This document shows, piece after piece, positions 1 through 11,748 of a DNA stretch of 64,000 bases. The position numbers were made by a program, and so were the translations under genes. Origin of the DNA: Siphonodentalium dalli (lineage: Eukaryota > Mollusca > Scaphopoda > Gadilida > Siphonodentaliidae); assembly GCA_032622095.1 (NCBI GenBank), contig CP136065.1, forward strand, positions 149,301,577 through 149,365,576, in the 5' to 3' direction. The notes below the pieces were generated by a model. The model did not search any database. It was not told where the DNA came from and saw only the letters and a list, made by a program, of their open reading frames with translations. Every line of letters starts with the position of its first letter. The stretch's first letter is position 1.

Positions 1-473
1 TTTTTTTTATTTCTGTGTGCAAACCAAAATTATTTTTTTTCAAACAATAATACTCTTGAGGAAATCTTGAAAGATGTTGTTTCTTTTCCCTGGCAATAAG
101 CAATGCCTTGTAAAATGCGGTGGCTACATTTGGAATCTAACATCCCACAGCATTAAATTTGACTTGGGACATTTTTCCTAAATTCGTGGACTGACTCCAG
201 GTCTTTCTTGCTTTATCAGCACTTTGATTTGACACCCCAACAACAGGATTATTCAGCCATGTAATTATTTTTCACTGAAATCTTGGTACCTTCTTATTTT
301 GTGGCTAATGAAATGATCACAAGGTACATTGATGTATGAGTAAACAATCTCCACAGTATAGAAATTACTCACCAGCCTTGCAATTGTTTATTGTGGCATA
401 GCTGATAAGAGGTTTACTTGTGATTGTTCAGTATATTAGCCTGTTGTATCTTTCCTTTGAACCTGTATATTGG
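1..473. repeat. Segmental duplicate, copy A
   Basis: Nearly identical to 5382-5467 plus 5820-6201, with only a few scattered differences. Copy A is continuous where copy B carries about 350 extra bases (5468-5819). Both copies end at the same point (CCTGTATATTGG); here an A-rich stretch follows. The junction of the missing block is not GT-AG on either strand, so it does not look like a spliced intron. The left end is cut by the window edge. No coding potential was recognised. Confidence 0.85.
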
Positions 474-663
474 AAAAAAACAACAACAAAAAAACAACAA
501 ACAGGCAGCCAAAGTTTTTAAAAAAACAGGAAAACAAACATTGAAATTTTTTTTTTACAAAGAATTAATTAAAAAAAAAAAAAACCTGAACAAAGAGGAA
601 TTTAAAAAAAATGCCCACTGGTTTGCCTTTAATTTCTGCATTTGTTCGATACAATATAATAAT
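474..663. other. A-rich low-complexity stretch
   Basis: Runs of A and AAC directly follow duplicate copy A. They could be a degenerate poly(A) tail or simple A-rich DNA. No gene is visible. Confidence 0.6.
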
Positions 664-793
664 TAGAGCATGACTTGTGAAATACGCCGATATAGTGCAT
701 AGTGCGGTTGTGTAGTTCACTCCGCTTCGCGTCGTGAACTACACAACCTCACTATGCACTATATCGGCGTATTTCACTCCAAGCCATGCTCTA
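664..793. mobile_element. Foldback hairpin element, TAGAGCATG ends
   Basis: An almost complete palindrome of 130 bp. It starts TAGAGCATGACTTG and ends CATGCTCTA, with arms of about 55 bp running into a short GC-rich loop (CGCTTCGCG). It looks like a small non-autonomous foldback or MITE insertion. The first 13 bases of the family recur at 4287-4299. No convincing target duplication longer than 2-3 bases is seen. Confidence 0.75.
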
Positions 794-2756
794 TTTATTA
801 AGTAGTTGATAACTGAGAATTCCCCACAGTGGCTATACCCCCAACCCCTAGAGGAAACCCTGATAAACCAATTTACAACATTCTGTACACAATGATATTT
901 CTATCTGCATATTGGTATTCAAATAAAAAATATAAAATATGATTTACCAAGAAACTTAATTGTTGTTACGTAATTCTGATGTTTAATACCCCCCGATCTG
1001 GTAGGAGGTTGAGGTATAGAAAATATTGTTTTTTTTCCATTCATACAAATATTTGGTATTGCCTACTTTCTTGACTTATCCTCGGGGGGCATATGCACTT
1101 GATATTTTTAGTTCATCTGTATACAATACATTTATTCATAGCATTTGATATAGAAGTATCTATGACTTCTGTCTGTAGAGATACATGTATTACCCACCTG
1201 ATGATATCACGGTTTGTGTGAGGCTAGAATGTGTGGCAAGCGAACTATTGTCTGGGCTATAGTCTTCAAACTATTACACACCTGCTGATATCACAGTTGG
1301 TGCGAGGCGAGAAATGTGTCATAGATAATAAAACACCTAAATTGGTTGTCTTGGGGTGGAATAGCAAAATAATTTTTCTCTAGGTCGTGTCTTATTTAAC
1401 AGGACTGTGGCCTTGGCCAACAGTCCTGCTTGCTGTTCAAAAGACACCATCTCGGGGGAAAATAATTCTCGCTATTACACCCCCAAGGCAGTCATTATGT
1501 GTATGCTATTTGTCTAGATATTCAATATTCCAGAAGACATTTACACTCGGGAAGGCAGCCTTTTGTACTGTAATTTGTGGAATGTCAGGCCCGCAATTGT
1601 CAACTTTTGCTGGTATATGTAATTAAGATTTAAACCAAGATATTCTAATAAATGATGAAAATCTAAGGTTGTAGCCAAGCTACCAATTTTTAAAAACGGT
1701 TACAAATGCTTTGATTTATTTTTGTGGGCCAAAATTTGACATATATGCGCATTGGCCTATCTTATTTATGTCAACTTATGGCTTGATGATCTGCTGGAAT
1801 TTTTATTATCTTATCCCATGTACTAGTATGTATATATATGTATTACCATAACAACAGCTCCGCACACTGTACTGTCACACTCAATGTAACACGTGTGGCT
1901 GAGTGCAACGAAGCAGTCGAAACTAATTGATTTTCTCTCTGAACCTGAATTTTTTGAAACTGAAACCAGCATGAAATAAAGTAGATTTATTGAGCCATAT
2001 ATTTTTCCAGATACTAATCTCATCTTCATTGTACTGGACTCAATTTAATTATCTTTGCCAACCTGGGAGCGGGTACTATATTTACTAAACAGATATGGCT
2101 TGTTTTAATCTATGTATGATATATTAAAAATTATATGTAAATCAAAGTGTTTATCAAAATACACCTCGGTTGATAATTTCAGCTGATGTCCATATTTTGC
2201 TGAAAATGTGTTTTCTAAATTCTAATTTACCATTCTGGTATTTTGTGATGGTTCCACATCCAGAATTTTGATCTGACGATGAAATACATGATGCATATGT
2301 GGTGATGTTCTGTGGGTATTTATTTCCCATCTTATTGATGTATTTGTGTTGTATGATCTCTAAAGTGTCCTGGGAATCGACCTGGGCATGTATTGGGTCT
2401 AATTCAAGAACTTGTTATATTCAAACTTAATTCTTGTGACCAACCACAGCGTTATATAAACACAGGCCACACATCCGACATTTACAGGTTACAATCAAAT
2501 AATTATTTCCCATAGGCGACAGAGTTAGGATTAAGCCATGCCCACGATTTACAGAGCTAAACTGGAGATATTGTGGCGCTTAGAACTCCACATCAGACAT
2601 AAGTTGTGGAAAAAGAAATAATGCCTTACCATACTTATTCCTGGAAATAAATTGGCATTTCCACAACTACCTCCTTTTGTGCAAAAAAATTCAGCATAGA
2701 ACAATACCCCTACCCAATTTGGTGACCAACGTAGAGGCTTGATGATCAATCTCACA
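794..2756. other. No gene recognised
   Basis: AT-rich sequence with only short open frames. The one internal structure noticed is an imperfect direct repeat (CCTGATGATATCACGG at about 1197 and CCTGCTGATATCACAG at about 1281, roughly 84 bp apart). Confidence 0.6.
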
Positions 2757-2764
2757 CACAAATG

Positions 2765-4009
2765 TAGTGATCCGGATCGGACCACCTTGGGTGGTCCAGT
2801 CTACTGCCAAGGCGGTCCGGTCCAGGCCATTCCGGTCCAGTACATATGCCTGGACCGGTCCACCTATAATAGGCTATATATGTTAATGAATTCTCTGTTT
2901 TTTCTCAAAGTTTTTACTCTGTATAGTACAAACTATAAGGTTACTGAGTTCAGTGCATTGCAATGAGTCCATATATGTTAAAACTTACATTGTTTGCCGA
3001 TTGTATGCATCATTGTCTGTCTCTGGTGGGATATACTGGGAACGATGCACGATAATAGTGTTTCTAGTAATGCGAACATGCACTAATTAAATGTATTGGA
3101 CAGATATATAGCTAGGGCCAGAATGTGTTATAACCAATCTAACATGGCACTCAACTGATCGTATGCATGGTTCGTATCATACTTATTTTCATTAAAGTGA
3201 AATTTAAATGAAATAACTATACTGATGACAATTATACAAATGTGTACTAATATGACTACTACATTAATATTGGAGTCTTGGAGATTGTGATGGCTGATTG
3301 TATAGTCCTGACAATTACAGTTATATACCTAAGTACAACTACTATTGGATTAATGTGACTGTCTTGTGTATGTACTATGTAATGTTGTTTGCATGTTTCT
3401 TCGATAATTATAACTGTGAAAAACATAGAATACTCTATTCGATATTCATCCAAATTGATTAGTTGATGCCATGTTACACTGTTTATGACAAATAGTTCCA
3501 TACTCATTCAGTTGCATATTTGTCACATTGATAGGGTGCTACATAGTGTTGACCAGTGTAGGATAGTAGTTATTAAAAACAATTTAGAACGAAACAAGCA
3601 ATTTTTATATTTTGAAAATGTTTTCAGAATGCTTAACATTTTAACATTTGGTTTACAGTAACAGATTTGAAAATGTTTTCAGAATGATTGACATATTAAC
3701 ATATGGTTTATTCTAACAAATTTGAACTTTTTTCAGAATGTTCAACAATTTAACATTTGTTTTGTTCCCAACAATAGATATTAACAACTTGAATGCGTCA
3801 ATACATCGTTGGTAATTGATATGACGGCAAATACGCAATAATATTCGCGATAGTTTATTATAACTGAAGTAAAACAGTGGACCGGACCGGAGAGTACCGG
3901 ACCGGCGGCAAAAAGCGGTCCGGTCCATCCAGTGACACCCGGACCGGACCGCAGTCCACCCCTGGACCACGGACCAGACCGGTCCAAAGCGGTCCGGTCC
4001 GCATCACTA
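2765..4009. mobile_element. Non-autonomous hAT-like element, GGTCCGGTCC family
   Basis: Flanked by a perfect 8-bp target duplication, CACAAATG (2757-2764 and 4010-4017). The termini are inverted: TAGTGATCCGGATCGGACC on the left against TAGTGATGCGGACCGGACC read inward from the right. Both subterminal regions are packed with GGTCCGGTCC or GGACCGGACC motifs in both orientations (2770-2865 and 3875-4000), the arrangement expected of clustered transposase-binding repeats. The 1-kb interior is AT-rich with no long reading frame, so the element is non-autonomous. The 8-bp TSD and TAGTG-type TIR are typical of the hAT superfamily; no transposase was seen to confirm it. Confidence 0.85.
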
Positions 4010-4017
4010 CACAAATG

Positions 4018-4589
4018 GCCGAGGAATTAACATAGCCTATGAATTTCTTTTTTCGTTCACATTCAACAACCGAAGATATTATACACCATTCAAATGCCAA
4101 GGGGCATAATTTAAATTATTTATTTGCTTGTAACCTACGGTTATATACCACAAGTACCTTATTTCATATCATTTAGCCCTAATGTCCCCCAGAAATAGCT
4201 TGCGGCTACATTTATTTGAAAGATAATTGAATTGAATTCGAACTTTCAAGGAAGAATAATTTGATAGTGTACTGCAAATGATTATATAGAGCATGACTTC
4301 TCATGCCTTCAACATCCGTCTGTCCTTTACTTCCAATTGGTGGTTTGAAGTGCCAGAAGTGTTGTCTGTCGACATGTAGGAAATAGTCCTCATTATCCTC
4401 TTAATGCCAAGAGGATTGTACTCTTATTCTAATTTTATACTCAGGCTATAAGAGGACTTATCTTTCAGAAGTTTATTTGCATGTAAGAAGAATTTGATTC
4501 ATCACAAAAAACTCAGTAAATATTGCGCATCGTTATTTTCTCCCAATATGTTTGGGGACGTTTTCTGGACTTATCTGGGAAGAGTTTTT
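4018..4589. other. No gene recognised
   Basis: AT-rich sequence without recognised coding content. It holds a 13-bp fragment of the 664-793 foldback family at 4287-4299. Confidence 0.55.
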
Positions 4590-5345
4590 AGCCCAACTTT
4601 GTAAAGTTTCAGCTATTGCCGTGTGTTAGTCCCCGTACATGCGTCCATCCATCAACAATTTCCTTTGGCTCACCCTCCAGGTCGCATCCCTCATCTGATC
4701 ATCACCAAACTTCATATGGATCTTCGGGGTGACCTCTAGATGGGAGCGATAATTTTTTTCTGAAATTTGTAAAAAAAACATGGCCGCCAGCAGCCATTTT
4801 CAGCTCAACTTTACTTGTTAAGTTTGAGCTATTGCCATGGCTTGGCATCCGTCGTCTGTGTGTGCGTCATGCATGGTGACGTCCATCAACAATTTCCATT
4901 AGCACAGGCTACAGGTCGTACCTTTGGTCAGATCATAATGAAATTTGTCATGGCTATTGACATGTAGATGGGATCGAGTCAATTTGGGGTCATTCGGCAA
5001 AAAAACATGGCCGACAGTGGCCATCTTGGATTTGAAAATTCAGTAAAGTAGCATGGGCTACAGGCCATACTTTTTGTCTGATCATCATGAAATTTGTCAT
5101 GGATGTTAATATTGACATGAACGAGTCATTTTGGGGTCATTCGGCCATCAAACATGGCCACTGGCAGCCATCTTTGATTTTAATCTTTGCATGACTAAAT
5201 CCTTTGACATGGGCTACAATAGTACCTTTGGTCGCATCATTATGAAATTTGTCATGGCTGTTGACATTGACATGTACGAGTCATTTTGGGATCATTTGGC
5301 AAAAAACATGGCCACCAGCAGCCATCTTGGATTAAAAAATTTAAT
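4590..5345 (+). mobile_element. Pearl-like element, AGCTCAAC family (partial)
   Basis: Degenerate monomers of about 150 bp carry GCCATCTTGGATTT and ATCATGAAATTTGTCATGG motifs. A family head lies at about 4801-4850: AGCTCAACTTTACTTGTTAA, a self-complementary stretch, then GAGCTATTGCCATGG and GTCGTCTGTGTGTGCGTC. The same family occurs at 14.4, 51.6-56.3 and 59.7-60.4 kb. The array is truncated on the right next to duplicate copy B. It is non-coding. Confidence 0.75.
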
Positions 5346-5381
5346 CCATTAGCACGAGATTCAACACAGATACAAACAAAA

Positions 5382-6201
5382 TTTATTTCTGTGTGCAAAC
5401 CAAAATTATTTTTGTTCAAACAGTAATACTCTTGAGGAAATCTTGAAAGATGTTGTTTCTTTTCCCTGAACTCTTTGTAGACTGGGGTATAAAATAATAA
5501 TTTAGTGTCAGAAACACAATCTGACACCAGTAGCTTCTGTTACCAGAAATTTATGTTTTCTTTCATTATTTTTCCCACACGCTGAGTCTGAGACATTAAT
5601 GTTACTATTTTTAGAACACTACAAAATTCCCACGTTCCATATACTTTTTATTCGAATACTAGTATGTGTGAAACCAGATGTTTCTCATTTGCTTTTCAAG
5701 GAAACTAATACGTTACACTATCTGAAAAGTCAGTTTACTGTTTTGACTTGTAACTTTATTTCATTCTCAAATAAATCTTGATTTTTCAAGAGTACTTCAC
5801 AGTCCTTAAAATTAGCCATGGCAATAAGCAATGCCTTGTAAAATGCGGTGGCTACATTTGGAATCTAACATGCCACAGCATTAAATTTGACTTGGGACAT
5901 TTTTCCTAAATTCGTGGACTGACTCCAGGTCTTTCTTGCTTTATCAGCACTTTGATTTGACACCCCAACAACAGGATTATTCAGCCATGTAATTATTTTT
6001 CACTGAAATCTTGGTACCTTCTTATTTTGTGGCTAATGAAATGATCACAAGGTACATTGACGTATGAGTAAACAATCTCCACAGTATAGAAATTACTCAC
6101 CAGCCTTGCAATTGTTTATTGTGGCATAGCTGATAAGAGGTTTACTTGTGATTGTTCAGTATATTAGCCTGTTGTATCTTTCCTTTGAACCTGTATATTG
6201 G
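5382..6201. repeat. Segmental duplicate, copy B
   Basis: Matches 1-473 in the same orientation about 5.4 kb downstream. A block of about 350 bp (5468-5819) is absent from copy A. The sequence after the shared end differs completely from that after copy A. Confidence 0.85.
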
Positions 6202-6550
6202 TAATGGTGCTTAGCTTCCAAATTATTTGTGCAGAATGTTACTGGGATGTAGTTTGCATGCATGATTTAATTTATAAATGTCCCCACAGATATCTTCCTG
6301 GTCAAAGCCTTGAACCTTGCTGAGCTCTATTACATGAAAAGAGACATATCTTTCACTTGATCTCACCACTTTCCTTGTGTTAAGGTTTTACTTCACTGGT
6401 TCACTGCTAAATATCCTACATACACATAATGAAATGTGTATATATATTTAAATAAACAGAAAATCATTGAATTTTATGCTCGGAGTAGGTAACTTACTAC
6501 ATTTGCACTCTTTTCTCAAATTTGACCCCCACATATATACATTTGTGATT

Positions 6551-6678
6551 AGGTTATGAGCCTGGATGTCTCATTAGGCTATGGTTATTGGCCTGGATGT
6601 CTCATCAGGCTATGGTTATGAGTCTGGATGTATCATTATATAGGCAATGGTTATGAGCCTGGATGTCTCATTTAGGCT
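6551..6678. repeat. Minisatellite, four units of about 31-36 bp
   Basis: Four imperfect head-to-tail copies of a unit resembling AGGCTATGGTTATGAGCC followed by TGGATGTCTCATT. It is non-coding. Confidence 0.85.
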
Positions 6679-7629
6679 CGTTGTCGGACGCCATTGGGCA
6701 AAACAATTTGTCATTTGTCTCAAACTTTTCACAAAAGTACCATTTCTGATAATTTTATCGTTCGGCATCCATACAAACCTCACAGTGTCCCAATTTAATT
6801 AAACATGTAACAATATTTCAAAAATATTACCTGACAAACTCTATTTAAATGATTAAACTAAACAAGCAATACAGTGTCTTCACCAAAGCCCAGATCTGGG
6901 CTTCCAGCACACTTACATAGGGTCCAAATATGGGCTTTCAGCACTGAACCAGTTAAGGGGTCATTTTTTACATTTCACAATCATATATACATGTATGTGC
7001 ATTTCTGTGTCCCAGTGTTTAAAATTACATTTACAGGATAACTAGATAAGGATGGTGTATGATTGTGAGGTTAAGGGTTTTAGACGAAGCTGATGAACCT
7101 ACACAGAAAACTACTTGATTGTTAAGTTAGTACACCACACAAAGGAATCTAAACTATATGAAGACCACATCAAGCACATTATATAACAATACAAATTTCA
7201 AAAATATGACTTTAGTCATGGTTTTAGATGGGAAATTTTTGGGAAGAGCGTTCTCCGCAAGTATACTAATTGAGTGGAAATGAATAACCGTAATAAAAAG
7301 TACATGGTCTGAACAAGTAAAAGAGTCAAACGACTTGAATGTCAATTTAATAGAGTTCAATAGTGCTTCAAGAATCTCAACATTATGTTAGGTGTGAGCT
7401 AGAAAATTTTGAGAAGCCATTACCATGAAGGCATGAACTGTTACATCAAGGTACTAGCCCAATGTTGGTATGCAGGTCAGTCCACTCAAGCTGGGAGCAA
7501 TCAACACTAGGCCACAGTGTTAGAGACAGCTGGTAAGCTGGGAATTTGGCTATGGACATATGTCCTAAAAGTGAGGCCCCAACGGTTTATATCAATTCTT
7601 GCAAAATGGATGTTCACAATATTCCAGTG
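6679..7629. other. No gene recognised
   Basis: AT-rich, with short open frames only and no convincing splice-bounded coding exon. Confidence 0.5.
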
Positions 7630-7753
7630 CAAAAGTGCAGAAGGAATCCTATTCATTAGAGATATATGTTCAGATAATAAGTTCAACAAATTGCTTATTA
7701 TCTGAACATTTCCTGAGGAAAATATTCGTGAATGAGTATTAGTAAAGAAAAGG
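7630..7753. mobile_element. Fragment of piggyBac-like MITE, CCCTTTCTA family
   Basis: Carries the family's central hairpin (GTTCAGATAATAAG from about 7668 and CTTATTATCTGAAC to 7708) and a right end AAAGAAAAGG followed by TTAA (7754-7757). Full copies lie at 17586-17797, 27576-27857 and 30113-30343. The left terminus is missing or too diverged. A further eroded relative may lie at about 7950-8120. Confidence 0.6.
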
Positions 7754-8420
7754 TTAAAGTACTGCATTTCAATTTTGCCAGTACATTAAATACTTAATGG
7801 CTTGTATGGGACCAACTCATATATTTGTGATATAATTATGTCTGATGTACCCTATGGCTATGTGGTGGCAAGCTGTTGACAAAACTTTCATACCTTTTGG
7901 CTATTCTCATCATCTGATAACATCACACTGCTATTCACTTTTATCCCAGTACAATGGACTTGTCTGCTATTTCATTTGGAGGGGTGTTTTGCTAATATAA
8001 GTGCAGAAAACATAGGATTCCCCATTAATTCATTTATATGGAATTATTTAGATAATAAGATCAACAAATGGACTGAGGGTGTCTGTTGAGCATATTATCT
8101 GAACTTTCCTAAAGTGAACTAGAAATATTTTGTGTACAAATCCAATAACGGATATTGTAATATAGACTAAATGAAAAGCCTTAACCCCTCTGTATTTCCT
8201 GTCTGTAGAATGTAAAGGAAGCCTATTAGCAATTTAGCACATGTGTTGCACATTAAGAAATGCTTGGTGTGGGATCTTCAGAAAGGCAATTTCACAATGC
8301 AAATTATATATTTATACAGGCATCAGTTGAAGGCAAGGGAAGCTGGAGCCCCCCTGCATGCTCCCATTGTTCTACTGCCCCTAGCTGGCTATCTCTTTTG
8401 TCTTGAATAATATTCCTTGA

Positions 8421-9015
8421 CCCTTCCATGACTGGAGCTCCCTAAATTTTTTGAAAACCATGTGCCAATGCATTCTCTTATATATGCGATTCTCCCATAA
8501 GGAGCCTCGCATATATAAGAGAATACATAATATAAGAGAATACATAGGCCTAACAATATTTACTTTGACATTGTAAGCCAGTGCATTCTCTTATATATTT
8601 AGAATTCCGTAAACTTTTAAAGACACATCTTTTTAAAATAGCTTATGGACTCAACTGAAATTTTTAACTGACTTTATCTGGAGTTTCTCTTCGAATGACT
8701 TTTTTAACCATTAATTTATATCTGTGATTTTTTTTTTTTTTAGGATTTGCCATCTCTTAGACTTATTTTATCCGCGTGTTCTCTCTTTTATCCTATAGTA
8801 TGATGATCTTTTATTGTATATATATTTTATCACATATTTTATGTACCAGCGCCTATGAACACAACTCTGTAGTGAAATAGGCGCTCTACAAATGTTAATA
8901 ATAATAATAATAATAATAATATGCGAGGGTTCATATGGGAGACTTGCATATATAAGAGAATGCACTGGCACAGGATCTATAATGCTGCACCAGTGCAGCT
9001 CCCGCCATGAAAGGG
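8421..9015. mobile_element. piggyBac-like foldback MITE, CCCTTCCATGACTGG family
   Basis: Inverted ends CCCTTCCATGACTGGAGCT and, inward from the right, CCCTTTCATGGCGGGAGCTG. TTAA follows the right end (9016-9019); the left site reads TTGA (8417-8420). Internal inverted segments carry CATTCTCTTATATATGCGAG. The element is split by a LINE 3' end (8599-8920). A second, uninterrupted copy lies at 35363-35610. TTAA sites with a CCCTTT terminus fit the piggyBac superfamily; no transposase is present. Confidence 0.75.
8599..8920 (+). mobile_element. LINE 3' end, nested insertion
   Basis: Inserted into the MITE at 8421-9015. An open stretch (8602-8658) translates as EFRKLLKTHLFKIAYGLN and a stop, the usual last residues of a CR1/L2/Jockey-type ORF2. 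A non-coding tail follows, ending in GCGCTCTACAAATGTT and (AAT)n. This is a severely 5'-truncated copy. The family is judged from the C-terminal signature and tail only. Confidence 0.75.
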
Positions 9016-9210
9016 TTAAAAGGCTTAAAATAGCATTTCCTTCTGACACCCCTCTGATTCCCACACATGCTCTATGGAGTTCCATTTTAAATAAAATTGT
9101 TGAGTGTTGAAGTCAGATTATTACTCTTGCCTTAATTGTGAAGGCTTACATTGTCATTCAGGTAAATCTAATCAAATTCTTCAGATATTATATGGGTAGT
9201 GTATCGTATC

Positions 9211-9586
9211 AGATCATGCCATGAATATCTACTCTTTATAGCTACATACGTAGAGATCATATTCCTCGAGTGCAAAACCTGGGAACTTTTTGATGTTGTG
9301 ACAGGGAAGTTTATATTATAACATCGAAAAAGCAGTGAAGGTAATATATTTCTTAGTTCATACCTTTTCTTAATAATGTATTTCACTATAGGTGAAAGTC
9401 CCAACTCAAAATTGTACAATTTAAGTGACTTTGTGAGCAATTTTGCTCTGCGTGGTTACAATTGTGGAATTTCTTCCTGGTAATTTATTCATTGTTTTTT
9501 TGCGATATCAAAAAGTTCCCAGGTTTTGTACTGGTGGAATATGAGTTCCACGGGTGTAGCTATAGTAGAGATTCATGGCATGATCT
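9211..9586. mobile_element. Foldback element, AGATCATGCC ends
   Basis: Inverted arms of about 95 bp. The left arm starts AGATCATGCCATGAATATCT and runs into GCAAAACCTGGGAACTTTTT. The right arm mirrors it with AAAAGTTCCCAGGTTTTG and ends GGCATGATCT. GGGTAGTG occurs just outside both ends (9194-9201 and 9587-9594), although nine bases separate it from the left arm. A second copy at 10190-11748 is interrupted by a pearl-like element. Confidence 0.8.
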
Positions 9587-10189
9587 GGGTAGTGCAATCT
9601 GTCAGAGGAATACATGCTTCTATTAATCGAGAAAATAAACACTATCTTTGCAAGAAATTTTCCATGTATATGTCTGTTCGTTCATCCTGCAGAAATTTGA
9701 GGGATAAGATCATATTTAATTGTCATAAGACCACTGTACATGTAACACCCTTCACAATTGCAACATGTGGGGCAGCTCCAATGGAGCTAATGTATGGTGT
9801 TACAAATTAATGGAGCATGACTGACACAACCAATCACATGGATGAAATATGTTGTCCTGTGGAGATTTACGCTACATGTCAATAGCAGCATTAAACATTC
9901 TCACACCCTCCAGCTGTTTGTATTGTACACAATGTTGTCTGGTTTAGTGTATTTGGATATGTCCATGACCTTCCTTAGTTTGACAGACATAAATAGTTTG
10001 TTTACCTGATCCAGCAACAGGCATCAACCTAATAAACTGTCATATTGGCAATTTTCTATGAATAGTTTACTGTATGATTTGAAATTTGTCAGATCAGTTC
10101 ACAATTCAAATCACTAACCCTTCCATTGCTGAATGTATGCTCTCCTTCAGTTATAAAAGTTTATCATATTGAGAGGTACATTGATATGC

Positions 10190-11748
10190 CTGTAGAGATC
10201 ATATTCCACCAGTACAAAACCTGGGAACTTTTTTATATGCTGAAATTTATAAATTCGAAAAAATAACACTGGGAACACTGTGTGGAATATATTTTTTATG
10301 CCCCCCGACTTGAAGTCGGCGGGTATATAGTCGACGTCTACGTACGTACGTCCGTACGTCTGTCCGTACAAACATTTTGCATTATTGTTCAGTAACCGCT
10401 GGGTAGATTAAGCTGATATTTGGTATGGTGATAGAGCAGCATGGGGGAACAGCTACATGCATAGCGCGGGTTTCGTCCACCCATTTTCACCGGAGTTATG
10501 GCCCTTTTTTGACTTAGAAAATTAAATTTGGTCTGTCCGTACAAACATTTTGCATTATTTTTCAGCAACCGCTGGGCAGATTTAGCTGATATTTGGTATG
10601 GTGATAGAGCAGCATGGGGGGAACAGCTACATGCATAGCGCGGGTTTCGTCCACCCATTTTCACCAGAGTTATGGCCCTTTTTTTACTTAGAAAATTCAA
10701 TTTTTCTCTTGTTTTTTTTGGGGTTTCCAGATGATAGCGTGAACTTTGGTGGTACAATTGCAAATCCCGTATTTTTGTGGATCAGTTATATGAAAATAGA
10801 TGTCAAGTGCGAATTTGGGTATGATCTGATGATTTTTAGCCAGAGTTATGGCCCTTTTTTCAACTTAGAAAATTTGAATTTTGTCCGTCCGTACAAACAT
10901 TTCGCATTATTGTTCAGCAACCGCTGGGCAGATTTAGCTGATATTTGATATGGTGATAGAGCAGCATGGGGGAACAGCTACATGCATAGCGCGGGTTTCG
11001 TCCACCCATTTTCACTAGAGTTATGGCCCTTTTTTTACTTAGAAAATTCATTTTTTTTCTAGTTTTTTGGGTTTCCAAATGATAGCGTGAGCTTTGGTGG
11101 TACGATTGCAAATCCCGTATTTTTGTGGATCAGTTATATGAAAATAGATGTCAAGTGCGAATTTGGGTATGATCTGATGATTTTTGCCAGAGTTATGGCC
11201 CTTTTTTGGGTTTCCGGATCGCTTGTTTTTGGGTTTCCGGAATTTCTAGTACAAACTTCTTTTGGAATGGTCATATAGACCTCCTCGGATATCCGCAGTT
11301 TCGTCCATGATTAATCCGAATTGCTACGGTCGGGGGCAAATGCCACGCGACAGCGTACCTCTTGTTAGTTTATTTCTTTGTTCCTTAATAATGTACTTCA
11401 CAGTAGATGAAGTTCCCAACTCGAAATTGCGCGATTTAAGTGACTTTGTGATCATTTTTGCTTTGCGTCGCTTGCAATTATGGAATTTCTCCTGGGTAAT
11501 TAATTCAATGTTTATTGCGAAATCGGCTCACGAAAGTTGCGAAAAGCATGCAATCTCGAGCTGAAGCCATCCCTAATGTGAAGTAGATTATTGAGAAACA
11601 AGTATCAACAAAGAAATATATTCCCTGCCTTGTTTGTTCAATGTTCCCTGTCAAATGGGTCAGCATATAAAAAAGTTCCCAGGTTTTGTACTGGAGGAAT
11701 ATAATCTCTACAGAGGTTAGCCTGAATAGAGATTCATGGCATGATCTA
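10190..11748. mobile_element. Second copy of AGATCATGCC foldback, interrupted
   Basis: Left arm piece at about 10192-10240 (CAAAACCTGGGAACTTTTTT), interior matching 9340-9500 at 11370-11510, and right arm at 11668-11748 (AAAAAGTTCCCAGGTTTTGT to ATGGCATGATCT). It was split by the pearl-like element at 10297-11366, which is therefore younger. The outermost part of the left arm is missing. Confidence 0.75.
10297..11366 (+). mobile_element. Pearl-like element, TATGCCCCCGAC family
   Basis: The head TATGCCCCCCGACTTGAAGT pairs with the following CGGCGGG. (TACG/TCCG)-rich simple sequence follows, then monomers of about 170-175 bp with ACAAACATTTTGCATTATT, CAACCGCTGGGCAGATTTAG and GAGTTATGGCCCTTTTTT. 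It ends in CAGCGTACCTCTTGTTA. The same family lies at 39283-39912. Short readable frames run through the monomers, but these are repeat translation rather than genes. It is nested in the foldback at 10190-11748. Confidence 0.8.
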
